Shown here: piece after piece, positions 14,611 to 29,600 of the stretch
How the letters are laid out: each line of letters opens with the position of its first letter
Numbering within the stretch: the stretch's first letter is position 1
Assembly (NCBI RefSeq): GCF_021155775.2
Contig: NC_060238.1
Span: 1,474,001-1,538,000, forward strand
DNA length: 64,000 bases
Direction of reading: 5' to 3'
Origin: Neodiprion pinetum
Taxonomy: Eukaryota > Arthropoda > Insecta > Hymenoptera > Diprionidae
Translations under genes and position numbers: made by a program
The notes under the pieces: model-generated
What the model saw: the letters and a program-made list of their open reading frames with translations, nothing else
Told to the model about the DNA's origin: nothing
Database searches by the model: none

Positions 14611-17600
14611 TTAATCAACTTTTAATATCTCGCCAAGCTACGCATCCCTAAAATCTTAACTCTGACAGTTTTCAAACTGGAACGTTTTGAAGTTGCGGGC
14701 CAATCGGCGGTTAACCGTGGCAAAATTTCGCTTCGGCAAACCGGTCTTGATTTTTCGCGGTTAATACGATGGGGTGAAAATAAAAACGTATTTCCGGTAT
14801 GACTGACCATCCGCAGCGTTTTAAAATAAACCCCAAAACAAAGATGCTTCGTCAGTCCGTGCACCGCTGCAGGTGATGGCGAGGAATAATAACACATGCC
14901 GCGGTTACGGTTACGGTGCTCTACCAAACAGCAGCCATTGCATCCAGCGAGTTGCAACGCAAACACAGAAATATGCATCGGCGTTGCCGCCCTCAGGCAG
15001 CGTGGTCCATGGATCGCAGCCCCCGATGCCTGGAATCTGTATGCAGCCTAGAACGGATTGTAGAAGCACCTATACACGTAGACCGTGTAACATGTATTCC
15101 GTGCCGCTGAATAATTCCTCTCTTTGATGATGATGATGATGATGATGATCATGATGATGATAGGCTCAAACCCCACCAACTGTATCGCGATTCAGCTTAT
15201 GTATGTGTCTGCTTTGCAGTAGCTGATCGAAGCGTTTCGAATGCTTGTTTGACCCTCTGGTAATCCCTGGGATATAATACAGAGGTATAACAGGAATTCG
15301 CGGTTCGATATATACATATATACGTATAATACACACTTAATTGGGAAAATGTTGTTCGTGTATATAATATCCTCGATACGTTCGATAGGTTATACGATGT
15401 TATTCAAATTCACGGAGGCTGTTTCGATTCGTCAATATTGAGAGAGAAAACGAATTCTCGTGATCTTTCATTCTGTCCAATTTTCCTCGTCTCTCTCTCT
15501 CTCTCACTCTTTCTCTCTATATATATATTCTCCCTTTTTCATTACGACGAAGCTACGGTTACATAATCCGAACCCGATGGATGGATGGACGTATACATAG
15601 ATACCTTCGGGAATTCCTAATTGAGAAACTCGGTCTTGCGTGTCGACCGGTGAAGCGAACCTCGATGATGATACTTGCTACTCCTCTTCTCCCTCCGCCA
15701 TAAGATGAGGAGGATCAGACTTGCCGGACTTGACCGTACCGTTTCCAAGGATGAGGCCAATATTCGGCGTTAACTAATTTCTAACTGTACTAATTAGCCC
15801 TTTGATCGTCGCGGTTCGAGGCTTCGGTGTAACCGAATCCCCAGTTTCCGTTGATTCGCTCTGAATTCCGATAGGCAGCGTGAACGAACCTCATCTCTTC
15901 TCCTTTCGCTTCTATCGGTTGGAGTTATTATAATAACCATGTCGGCGTTACTGAGTAAATATTGTTAATAATTCATCGAAATAGGGTGAACCACACACCA
16001 GTGATCGAACAAACTACGTACAAAAGTATTACGCCTACGCATAGTGATGTTAACGTGGTTGTTCGTTTACCGATTGCTTTCCTCAAGTGTTCATCATTCA
16101 CTGGTGTATAATTACCCTGCATTTACTCTTTTCGCCAGCGATCTCTATGCGGTAAACACGATAAGCCCAAAAACATGAGAATCCTGTCAAATCACCCGAG
16201 TCTAGACATTTCGATTTGCGTTCTGGTTATAAAGCCTTTTCCGAAATTGCAATCGACACCTCAGCTCGTGTTGCTCTATAATTTTATCGGAATCATTTGT
16301 ATAACATAGAAGGTACGTCGTCTTATCCGTGTTCACTTATATCCATGATGCATCGATCATTCAAACAGCGATGCCCTAAACGCTGGTCCGTAAGTGCGTT
16401 CAAGTTTGAAGTCATTTCACCCCGAAGACATCGCGTATCACAATCGAGTTCCAAGGTATTCCACGTGTTGGTTTAAGAACCAAAGAAGACAAGAGGTTGC
16501 GACGATTCGTCGCCGGTGATCCAGCCAATCGATCGTAACACCGACGGTGGAGGATCTAGGATCTGTGATCTATGGCCAAGGATGGAATAGAGGAAGGAAG
16601 TACAGTATCGTATCGCGTACCGGGGTTGACGGTCTGCAACAGCATCAGCAGCGGCAGCAGGGACATTAACGAGTCAGTCGGGGTTTTGACCCAGCGTGAC
16701 CTGACCCAGAGAGGAGTCCAAGGGTCGGTTGCTCGGCTCGTGAGGTTTCGGAGTTCCTCGTGCCATTTCGTTGTTCAAACTCGGGGTGCAGCCCGCTCGA
16801 TAACACCGCGTGGTCCCCGTCGCGTCGTCTACCGACGGCGATGACGTATCTCCTTCGGAAGGAGAGGAGAGGAGAGGAGGATGAAAATAGAGGAAGAAGA
16901 AGGGACGGGGAAGGAGCTCGCCCTGCATCCGCCGCCACCGTACGTCCGCGAATCAGTCAGGAGGTCAGAGGGTCTCCTCAAAAGAAGAAGTTCAGACCTG
17001 GTTCCAGCTTTCACCCGCCCTTAAGATACCTCAGGGATTTTCCCAGGCACGCCTCTTGGGTACGTTATAACAACGGGATGGATGAACCAAACGAGACGGA
17101 CGAAGTGAAAAAGGAGCTGAATTTCCGCTTGTTCTTCCTTACCTCTCGAGTTATCGTTACACCGTTTATACGTAATAACTACTTTTCATCGACGAGACTG
17201 AGGTGAAGCGTGATATAATTTTAGCGGAGTCCAATTCTGGAGAACTGTGAATAATAACGAATTTCTTCCTGCTGTTTAGCGACGTCAACGTTGCTTACTC
17301 CAACCTCGTGTTTTTTGGACGGTTATGATTGTTCCAAAAGTAACGAGTAGGCAATTTGAATTCTTCGCTTCGTTGAACGAATATTTATCTAATTATCCTC
17401 AAGTGGAAGACATCTACAGTCCACTCCACGTTATTCTCAGCCTGTGCAGGTACCTAAAGTGTTCGACTCTCTCTCTCTCCCTCTCTCTCTCTCTACCGTA
17501 TTGAAGACGAATGACGATGATAACCTTTTGATCACTCGATTAACCGAACCTCGAAGCCGTCTCAACCCATTTTCAAAGAGTCCTTCGCCTCCTCCTTCTT

Positions 17601-20600
17601 CTCCTTGTTCTTCTTCAACTTGAAAATGGGTTAAATCAAAAACGATGGCCAATGATCATCGATCCAGGTAACAACGCAGCTGCCTGGTGGTCTAATGGTC
17701 CAAGCAGCATATGGTGCAGTGCCAGTTGCTCGAAGTAGTGCAACACCCGAGTCGAGGATGCGTTCGGCTTGCGCACTGAACAGGCGAGAGCTGCTGCAGC
17801 GACGGGTCGGCAATCCGATACCATTAACAATAATTACCACCCGCGAACAATCAGCCGGCTGCTGTTGTTGTCGGAGGTGGTGGTGGTGGTGGTGGTGGTG
17901 GTGGTGGTGGTGGTGGTGGTGGTGGTGGTAGTGGTGGTGGTGGTGGTGGTGCCGCATGCATGCAGGAGGAGACATGGGTGCAGATCCCTTTCACCAGTTT
18001 CCCATTTAATCCGAGAGATTAAGATTGGCCAAAGATTAACGAGGGAGAGACTGAGATATCGGTATTTGTATATACGTGTGTGTGTGTGTGTGTGTGTTTG
18101 GGGTTGGGTTTGATTATATCGCAGTACTACCTAAATTCCGATTGTCGGTTATAACGAAGATATTCGCCGAATTATACTTTGGTGTGAATACTCTATGCAA
18201 TGGAGTGTAGTGTCAGCGGAGAAAGGTGAGAGAAAAAAGTTTTTAAAGGATCGAATAAAAGTAATAAATCAAGTTTGAATGGATTTAAAAATTGTTATTA
18301 TAAAGAGAAAAAACTTATTTAAACCTTTACAAGTTTCGTAACGATTTTGTAATCAGCACACATTTTCGATCCGATTGTGCATAATTACCATAAACCATGT
18401 TGAAAAATAGCTTACACCTCTACACTACCAACGGATTGTCAATTCATCAGACTGAGTAAATACATTCACCGAAAAACTATAATTTCAGGAACGCAACTTG
18501 TTTAAATTTCATACACAATAATAGCATAAAGAGCAAACGAGACTGGGAGGATTCTTAATTAAGAACCGAAAAGTTAATTGCGTAGCTGGGGCGGTGAAGA
18601 GAGTTAATAACACTACGTGAAAATTACATTTTCGACCGTATGGCCTCCGGGTTTGAATTATTATTCCTTTTACATCAAAGCCTGGATTTATAAGGATATA
18701 TTAAATACCGACGGATGGACGAAAATTTGGATCTTAACGTCATGTTGTTACTCCTACCTTTAATGACCGAGCAAACTCACCCTTTTCTCTACTTATATTA
18801 AATAAACAAACGAACGAAAATTGTTCAAATTTCGACGGAGGATCGCTTTTTCGAACCGTAAATTCAGGAAAGTTACTCATATCCCGAAAATCGTCAAAAT
18901 AAATACGAAAAATATGAAATTATTGTAATTCCTAGTTCTCGTTTACCGACCTCAATAATATTTCATGCAAATATTCTCACGACGTCTCATTTTAATCCAC
19001 ATTCACAGCGATGCACCCTCGAAATTCGAGCCGTTCCGTTCGTTCGTTTATTTAATACAGAAAGAAAAATGGTGAGTCTACTCGGTCGGTAAAGGTAGGA
19101 TCACTACATGGCCTTAAGTTAGCTCAAGGGTCGCGTGGAAGCGAGACGCGGATCCCTCGTGAGTTTGCAATTATTACAAAAGCATTCTTCTTTGACCCTT
19201 CATCCGAAGAGGGTCGAAGACATCTTTTTACCCGCTCCCTGATATCTCTTTCTTTTCCACCAAGATGCGTACGAGGAAGAAATAGAGAAAAAAATCACCG
19301 GGAAGCGCCGAATAAAGGAAATAAAAGAGAAATAGTACTAGTTGTGTATATGCGCGCGTGTGTGTGTGTGTGTGTGTGATACATATTCTATGTATAATTC
19401 ATGTATATATATGTATACACACATCTATGGGTATAATATAAACGTGTCCCGTACACTTTTCCCTCATACTCCGATTCTCCTGGCAACCGCAGTATAACTA
19501 CCGCACATTTTTCCCTTCTTCTTCTTCTTCTTCTTCTTCTTCTTCTTCTTCTTCTTCTTCTTCTGCGACCCTCTCACGAGTTTCATGCGAATAGCCGAAG
19601 AGGCGCCGCTGCTGTGACGCAATTTTTCCCTTGATTCTCAAGCATGCACGGTATTTCACGTTACACTCGATTCTTTCCTTCCCTCTTATTTTTTTCTACT
19701 TGTTGTTATTATTATTATTATTATTATTACTATTGCTGTTGTTGTTGTATTTCTTTCGTGGGTTGATTTTTATTTCCATATTTTTCAAACGTTATACATG
19801 CGGAGAGACGCGAATAACTTGGTCAAAGTATTTTTGTACTCGTGTGTAATATATGTACCTATACGTATATACAAAATATATGTAGTTTGATTTTTAATTT
19901 TATAATAATATATATAAGTGCAAAAATAGAGCACAAAAAAATGGAGCAGAGACAGAGAGAGCAAGGCTGAAAAACACGAAAACAAGCGTATCAAAAAAGA
20001 AAGAAGAGAAAAACGAAGAATACGGAAAGAAAGTCGTACACATATATCTATATAATACAGACGTTCATGTATGTATATACGACATATATATAAACCAATA
20101 ATATGTGTGCGTGTATACATATACGGTGTATGACGTGTATAATACGTATGCGAACGGGTGGAAAACGCGAGAGGATAAGCAGTTGAATTTTAACGAGAAC
20201 TGGTAAGGGGGAGGATAAGGAAAAGCTGGAGGAGCAAGGGAGAAAATGGAGGAAAAGGAGGAGGAGGAGGAGGAGGAGGAGGAGGAGGAGGAGAGTAAAC
20301 GAGCGGAAACTGATTCGCGAAAACCGGTAATAACCGAAAACCTACGAGTATAAGATGAGTTTACGGGTGGGTTTCATCTGGGAAGGCCAACCCGAGAGTA
20401 GAAATTTGAACGGATGAAAATTTCCCTACAGAATCTGCGCCTGATGATATTTTTTAATTAACTAAACATACAGGTACGTAGTATAGAAAAAAAAAATAAA
20501 TAAAAATTAAACGAACGAAACGAACATACGATATCCGAAAACGTCAAGCACGCGAAATTCAAGGAAGAAGAAGAGTAAGAAAAACATATAAATATAGTTA

Positions 20601-23600
20601 CAAGTTGGATACGGCAAAATAATACGAGAATTAAAATTTTCAATGGATAATTGACCGACGACTTTGATTATTTTTTAAATATACCTACAGTTTTTTGATT
20701 ATTTATTGTTTACTTTTTCTTGTTGGTTTTTTTTTTTTTTTTTTTTCTTTCACTTTTTCTCTTCTTGTCCTTCTATAGTGTCAAAATCCTTGTTATCATT
20801 GCAAGAACGTATTAATTCTTAAAAAATATTTCCACGCGTATAATAATAAGGTGTGTGTACATAAAATTCCCGTGTAATATATGTATGTGAATAATTTTTT
20901 CTCTCACTCATTTGCGTTAATTTTTTCTCCTCTCTTTCTCAACAACGCCGTGCTTTATAATAAAATACACGCGGAATTTACAGGAATATTATTTCGTCGG
21001 GGAAAAGGAGGGGGGAGGGGGGTAGTAGAGTAATTTGCAAGTGTCACGAACAAAGAGCTGGCGAATTATATTTCCGGCTCTCCTCTGTCGGTGGTCCGGA
21101 GGGAGGTTCTGAACCTGCCTGCTGCTGCTCTTCAATTATCATTGTTATCGTTCTAACTATACAAAATAATAGTATAATTATAATAACGTATATGTTGTGA
21201 ATGGAATTAGGAAAAAAAAAAAATAAAAGAACCCTCACCAAAAACGTTGAATGAGAAATTAGTGATTAGAAACAAAAATAGAATAATAATAATAATAATA
21301 ATAATAATCCGTCATACGCGAGGCGGATAATCTCCTTTTACGGTGAGAAGATAACAGAATAAGCAATTTTTATTTTTTTTTCGTACATACACCGAATGTA
21401 TGTAATAATAAATATATATTTTGCTTTCCTCATCTCTCGCCCGGCAGCCAGAAATCAATCGAGCTTTTCTTTCTCTTCCACTATCATGTAATAAAATTTT
21501 GAATCGAATATCGAACGAATTACGAATTTATACGTTATACGTCGATTATCGGTATTTTCATCAGCATACCGATCGAGCGACGTGCAATTTCATGAGCGAT
21601 TTAACCTGCAACGGGCAGAGAATTATACAGTACGAGAATCGTGAAAATTCCTCTTTCCCTCTCTGTTTTCTTTTATTCCCATTCCTCTCTCTATCTCTCT
21701 TCACGTACACGTATCAAACCTTTCAGAGTTCGTTGCATTAATGAAAAAATACTCTTGTATATATATGTATGTATATATGATTGCCACGTCATAGATATGC
21801 GATGGAAATTTGATGACCAGGATGAAAGAATCAAAGAAAAAAAAAAAGAACAATACGAGTAAAAAATAAAAATTTCTATCTCGATAGACATTGTGCAATG
21901 TATCCAGTATATTACCTATTAAAAACAAGATATTTTTATACGTACAAATGCATGCACGATGCATTATACATATATGCTGGTTATACTGTATATAGTATGT
22001 ATATATAACTATTGTCTGGAATCAAGGAAGGATTAATTCAATTCCATTCCATTGAATTCAGTTCAATTCAATTCAATTCAATTCCATTTTCATTCTGCTC
22101 TATTCTAGAATAAATATATACATATATATATATACATATATATGTGTTATACACATACATCATATATACACACCCATATATCCCATTTTACTCCTGAGCT
22201 GGTTCTATATTATTTTTATTATTCAGACACTGACGCAAACTGCACATTGTCAGCATTGTGTCGGATTTTATTTCGTCTCGACGTTCGTTGCGCAGACAAA
22301 TGTGTATTACGAATGTCAGGCGTATTATGGCTATATACGGTAGATAAAAAAAGCAACGCAACAAATCCGACGAAACGAATATCGCCAACGATTTTGATCT
22401 CGTTTTCGAAAGTCAAGTCACACCGAAATAACTTCCACGCCGTTTGCTTCGCAATTTCCGCTTTATTTCACTTCAACCCCCCCCCCCCGGTGCAATTCGT
22501 TTTTTTTTTTTTTTTTTATACGCACACATTTTAATCAAAGAAAGAAAAAGATGAAAGATAAAAGTTTCACAAAATTGAAAAGTATATGTAAGGTAAACAT
22601 TTGATTTTCACTCAAACAACTCGCGAACGTGCGGATGTATATAATAACGAAATACACAAAGAACGAAATTGAGAAATGAAATTTACCTTCTTCGCCTGAT
22701 TCGGAAATATATATGTATGTATGTATGTATATATATATATATCCCCCCCCCCCCCCCCCAAAATAAACTTTGCGATATTGATACAGAGAGGAAGAGAACA
22801 TTGAGCAAGGAAAACAAGGTGTAAAAAAATTTCCATCGCATGGAAAATTTTTATTTGAGGCGAATGAAAATCGTTTCGGAAAACAATACGATATAATCGA
22901 TTAACCGATTACATTTTACCGATTCAAACGGGTCGTGTTCGATTATTTATTTTTTTCTGACTCGTTTAATCGATGCATAGATTATTTTTAGCTTAGTGGC
23001 CATCGCTACTCGATACTAAATAGAAATTGAGCATTAATCTCGACCGTTGAACGTATTGTAGGTATATACACACACACACACATATTAACGTGTATTTGTA
23101 CAATGATAACAAGCAGCCAGCCGCTCATTTTTTCACGTGTACGCGTATACGCACCGACATGCATGCCTGTATGCGGGGCATTCCATGACATCTCGATCGA
23201 GATTGGCTTTAGAATTTTTTTCGTACGAAAGTACATGACGAAAAACGCAATTGTGATTTTTTTCAGAAATTTTCGCACCAGCGTATCCGAAGTACGATTT
23301 GAAAACTGGAACGAATAACCCCGCACTATGTAAAATCTGATAAAATTCATGAAAATCTTATGAAACGTGACAAAATTTTTGACACCTATTTGACGATGGA
23401 GATTTCAAAAGATGAATAAGAAAAAGGATAAGAAAACAAACTGTTATTGTTATGGGATTGCATTTTTGAGATAAGAATGAGCATAAAAGATCATTTATAA
23501 CGTGGGTTGAAAAATTTCTATTCAGAGAGATATTACATTGAAATTTTACATTCGCTCTTATCTAAAAAATGCAATCCAATAATAATAACAATTTTTTCAA

Positions 23601-26600
23601 AACTGTGTATCTTATGTCTTTCTTCATCTTTTGACATGTGTTTAAAATTTTTCTTACATTTTACAAGATTTTCCTGAATTTATTCCAGATTTCAGAAAGT
23701 GGGGAGATTTTCGTTCAACTTTTTAAATCATACTTCGAATACGCTGGGTTAAAAAATTTCAAAAAAATGCAATCGCGTTTCGCGCCACGTACTTTCATCC
23801 AAAAAACTTACAAAGCTAATCCGAGACATCGACGTAGTAGAATCTTGATCGAGATGTCACGGAATGCCTCGTACGTATGTGGATACATTTTACACACACA
23901 CACGTGTGTCAGCAATCCGCGGAATTCTCTGGGTCGAATCAGAATTCGACGTGATACGTGCCCTATCTTGTACATATATGTATATACTATCTTGATACAT
24001 ATCACGCACGTCGGTATATAATGCATACGTACACCATACATGTATACTTTTATACGTAGGCGATGAAAATTCGTCTGCATTGATTGATCGCCGAGCACAA
24101 CCGGCATCGAGTATGTAAAAGCGCAAAGAGATTTGTTCGTTTCGTGGGAATGATGTGAGAAAGTGCATGCAAAGAGAAGCAAAGTTTGTAAAGCAATTGT
24201 TAGACATGTGAAATGAGAAAATGGGTAAACATTTACCAAACGAAACGTCCTTAACCTGCTACTTGCAACGTTTGTTTGCCATAGGTGTGTAACACTGCAG
24301 GTACTAAAGTATCATATGTACTCACATAATGCCTCTGCCCGCTTATCCGGATAGAGAGAAAGATAACGACGATGTCACGATTGCGATATTCACGAGAAAA
24401 AAAATATAACGTAACGTAAACTTGTCGGCTAGCGGCGCACACGGATTTTCTTCGGCTTTCACATCGAACGCATTTACGTGCGCAGTGAAAAGTGAGCTGA
24501 GCACAGCTGAAAACGGGTATAAAACTTGAGTCAGGCGACAAACACGAACACTAAACACTACCGCAAGACACTTGAAAACGATCTTCTCATTTCGAATGTC
24601 CATCCACGTTGCTGTTGTTGTTGTTCCGTGAAGAAATTCGCTATTTTATATACATATATGTGTATATGTATTAATAACGAATCACAGCGGTAAAAAGGTG
24701 AAGAGCCGTTATAACCGTTCGCGTTTGTAAACTTGGAGTAACTTTGAAACAGCAGGCAACTAACTGGCTGATGGCAATCGTCTGTTCTCCTATCCTTTCT
24801 CCGAGAGACCGCCGCGCGTTGGGTTCGAAGGTTTGAGAACGAAGTGAGAGAGAGAGAGAGGTAAAAAAGTTGCAGATGCGTCTGAGAAATGCGTGGAAAA
24901 GCAACGAGCACGTGAATTCCGTCTGCTGCGGCTCTTCTCCCCGACTGTGCGACTAAACTGGCCGAACCTCGACTGAACCAAACTCGACTGAGTCACTGTT
25001 GTCCTCCTTCCACCGATCGCCTGAAGGTTGATAATAACCCGACCACGTGGTCCTCGCACCTTGACCGAAGAGGTTGTTGCTACGTACGAATTTTACAGGC
25101 ATAGAAATATTTCAGGGACCATGCGGAACCAAAGAACTCGGCAGTTCTTACCAAAAAATTATTTTACCAAACGATAAGCTGCTGTGAAAAAAAAAATTTG
25201 GTAAGCAAAGTGTCCCAGCGTGAATCAAAGGGTTAAAAACCTTGAGATTAGATTTTATCATCGAGCGTAAGAGAGGGTATAAAAAAAAAAAATAAAATGA
25301 TCAAAAATTGTGCATTACGGTAGGAGGATGTACGTGGATAGTAAAAAAAAAAAAAAAAAAAAATGAATGCGGCATACGCGATATGAATACGGATATATTA
25401 CAGCGACACTCAAGTTAATGAAGATTTTTCATTTGAGATAAAATTTGGGTCGAGTCTAGCCGCGTTGCGGATGAATACGCATATACGCACTACTATATTT
25501 ACGACACATACTATTCGTACGTATGAATATTTAGCCTTTTCCAGAGACGAAGAACAATAAACTTAGATTAACACTTATTATTCAGCCCACGATCATGACG
25601 TCATTCTTCTCCGTTGCCGACCACTGTTGACTCGTAAGCCAAATATATGTATATAATATATGTACATGTGCTCAAGGCGAAGGATAAATTCGATTTGGGC
25701 GTGATAATCAGGTTAATTTTTTCGGTACTTTCACATGTACCGGGTGATCGACGTGACGATTTTTTTTTACGAATCAACAATTCTCAACAACGACTAAAAA
25801 AAAGAAGGTGGGGAAAAAAAATTAATAAACAAGTAACTCTGCGGAGGCTCGGATTTCGGTTGAAACTGGTTTGAATTTTCTTGTCCAATCGTTGTAAGAT
25901 AATTACCGCTGTCACGAAATTTGTTTACATCCAATGAACCTGTGTAATAGAGTAAATTCATACAAGCTTTTCTTATTCACCGCCTGCAACCAGCATTACA
26001 TCCCGGAAATCAGGCGCCTGTTTATCTCATTCTCGGTCCCAACACCAAGACGTGGTTCCTCTGTTGTTCCCAATTTCTGTTCCATATTATTATTATTATT
26101 GAAAATGAATTATCCTATAAACATTGTTACGATTGATTTTTTTTCCGAATTTTATCTCATCACGAAGTGTCGAATATTCTCACCGAGACTCACTTTCGTC
26201 CATCAATACGTTAAAAAACAAGCGCATAGTACAGTCTAGTATAGTCTTTTGATTCATCCGCGTCACAGGTATACGCTGGTGGCGCTTTGTCAAAGAGGAT
26301 AACCAACTAATTAAAACTTTTCTAGATACATCCGATAAGCCTGACGTCACGACGAGGAGGATGAGGGCAAATTTGCTGAGACTGTAAGGAAGGAAGGAAG
26401 GAAGATATTCCGATATACCTACACCACCTGTCTTGAGATGAGTTGAAACCGTCTCTTCTCCATCTCGTTGAATGAATAAAAAGTGGACGGTGTCGAAGCG
26501 ATGAAAGGAAATTTGATTTTCGATTTTTTAAAACCACGACATTTCGAACAAGAATATCGTACAGGTTGTACATACAGATGTAAGATAGAGAAAAATCTTT

Positions 26601-29600
26601 CTTGTATTTCTATCTCCCAATATCTATGATCTATACATATATATATATATACATATATATGCATGAATGAAAATTCTCGGAGGTGAACAAGATCAAAGAC
26701 GCAGGAAAAAGAAGGGGTCGAAAAAAAAATTCTACTTCACTTGATATCGTGTGTATAAGGGAATTTCGTACACTTACATGCGTGTAAAAGCCCGAAGCCC
26801 AAGAGACTGGATCAAAGATAGAGAAAGTGACGAGGTCAATGGGGGGTCTGTATAAGTTCGCGTTGGTGTTTTTTTTTTTTTTATTAGGAAATTAGCGTTG
26901 ATTCGTGGAGGAGGTTCGTCTTAGCCGTAGGAAGAACGATAATTAATTGATGGATTGATCGACAATGTCTGGTTACTTCGTTTCGTTGGTGTAATTAACA
27001 AAGTATCCGACGAGGTTTTTTCGGTTGATGTTACTTCTTTTCGTCAAGAGAGTGAAGTTGGTAAGGTTGGGAATGTAACGATTGATTTTCAGGAAAAATC
27101 ACTATTTCGCAACTATAGGATCGTCTCAAGTTGAGTAATATATTTTTAAAAAGCAAAGTGTATTCAAATTTTGGAAATTAAACTCCTTTTAAGCACTTCT
27201 AATTTTGAAAACAGTGATTTTAGTTTCCATATTCCGTCACATTAACGTTACTAACTTCGATCCGGTTCTACGTCTCCACCTTCTTTCTCCGCTCGAGAAA
27301 ATGGGGATGGAAAAAAAGGAAATCCCCGTGTTTGATAGATAAATCCCATCTGCACGTCGTGATTCTCGACCCCCTCCTAATTCCTGCAATCTGCCTCCAT
27401 CTGTACAAAGAAACGAAGCTAAGATCGTCGTTTTGTCGCTACGCGAAAGTAACGATCGCTGCATAGGTGACGACAAATCGTTGAGCGTTCACCACTTTTA
27501 CGTTCTCTCGGTACTTTTCTATACTCCGCGATTTTCTAATGCCAATTGCATGGGTTCGTTCGATCGAAATAGTGATTTGCCTGCTTCGAGATGACGACGT
27601 TCTATCCAGAAACAAAGGAAAAAAAAACGACAGCAACGACAGAAAAATTCGAAAGAATTTTTCTACCGTAGTCCTAGAATCTTAGAATTATATGAGGCTC
27701 ACGGAAGACGAAAAACTCCCGATGTACTAATGAAAAAAAAAAAAAAAAAAAACAGAACTGACTAGGAAGGTATTCCAGGTCGATATATCCGATTTGATTT
27801 TTTAAGTGACATGTATTTTTTTAAAACTGTCACTTTAAAAAAAATTTTTCACCTGAGATACCTTCCTTGTGAGGGAGGGGGATGAAAAGGAAGGAGAATT
27901 TCGAGATCGTACGTTTAATGAGTGATGAGGCATAATTGCGTTTACCTGATCAGCTAAGTTTGAGAAGTGGAGGAGCAGGAGGAGGAGGAGAACATCGAGT
28001 GGACTTGTAATGGCTAAGATTATACAACTGGTGATACAGAAAGAAAGGAAGGAAGGAAGGAAGGAAGGAAGGAAGGACGGGTGCGCCGGTACTATAACTG
28101 CTAAAACGACGTCTGAGGTGAATCGATATCTTCGGCTCCTTTATCCGTCGGAAGTGAGGAGCTCTGGTGGTAGAGTATAAGATACGTACCTGTATAGTGT
28201 CTAATTCTCTCCTCTTTCTCTCTTTCGCCGAGAGCTGAGACAGAGAGTTTTAAGGGGCCGTTAATGACTTTTAGCTCTAGCCGAGTGCTTACTGACTGGC
28301 GGGTTGTGGGACGAGGAAGAGCAGAGAATGAAGAGAAGAATAAGACGGAGGAGGAGTGGAAGAAGAAGCAAGAGAAGGAGGAGGAGGAGGAGCTGAGCTA
28401 AGAGCCACGAACCACCGCGAGGAGTGGATAGGAAATAAAACAACCCTCGATGCTCCATTAACTTGATTGCTCCGACGCCAGAACCAACCAAGCTGCTGCC
28501 GAACCGTTAGGTGAGGGAGAAGAAGCGACTACCCGTAGCATCGGAAAAGAACGAACAGAGAACTCGACTCACCAAAATCCAAAGGGCACGCCTGGCCGCC
28601 GATTCAACGGTGAAATCAAACCATCCCACGACAGCTGACACGATATACAGAGAGAGAGAGAGAGAGAGAGTAACGCTGCAGAGTCGTCGTCACATTCGAC
28701 AAGATTAATCCAGCGTAAGGTTCAAAAATCTGTTTCCAACAACTATCACGTGATTATCAAATCACCTGACTTTGCATAGACTTCGCAACAATTGTGGTAA
28801 GATTTGATGTGATTTCAAAAAATCTCATTGTCATCCACGAGCATCGTCGTGTGGTATTTTTAAACATTTAAAAACAATCGCACACCGAATTATCTATTTC
28901 CTCTGGAAGATCAGTAAAATTATCGCTGCCGTATATTACAGTATAATTAAAAAAATGAACTCACCAAGATGTATGCTGGGTGTTGTTGTTGTTGTTATTG
29001 TTGTTGTTGGTGTTGTTGTTCTGATTACCCCCGGAGTTTCGTTCGCTAGATATATTGACACACTGATTCAAAGACCTTCTTGAATTGTTGCAACAAGCAG
29101 ACCTCTGACTGGATACCGCACCCTGTTGCACGACCGATGAAACACTGTGTTCGCAGCACTGTTGATGTGAGGTTTGATTAATCCTCCCGGAATTACCACT
29201 ACCGGGAGCACTACCACCACCACTCCCTATCACTTGACCTGCACCGGAGAACTCATTGTTATTCCCCTGTCTAGTTTTTGGCCTTAGTAAAGGTGACGTA
29301 GAAAACTCTCCCCGCTGATTGGAGTTCGAGCTACTGGTCGAGCTTGACGATCCCGGACTTCCACCGAGGCGACTAGCCGGTGGCGGAGCGGTGTAACCGA
29401 ATCCTCGAAACCCTCGATAATGGGACTGATGGTGATAGGGATACCCGGGTGGCGGGGGTAGCCGATAATGATGATGGAATCCCAGATCCCTCCGCATGTA
29501 CGGGTCCCCGGGATCGGCGGCCGGGACGTAACGGTCCGTCGGCGTGTGGGCCGACGGAGTGACGTAGAGATCGACGTAACCGGGGTAAAGGATCTCCGGC

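Larger units (their letters stand above)
11061..28964. other. 17.9-kb iRhom intron
   Basis: Long AT-rich intron. Contents noted separately: a GC-rich exon-like segment near 16.7 kb, a (GTG)n tract near 17.9 kb, a 697-bp foldback element at 23.2-23.9 kb, a promoter-like motif cluster at 24.9-25.0 kb and a TIR element at 27.05 kb. It also has many microsatellites, including a poly-C run of 17 at 22743-22759. Confidence 0.7.

Noticed and set aside
17769..18113. Plus-strand poly-Val ORF
   Set aside because: Produced entirely by the (GTG)n microsatellite, with no splice sites or domain.
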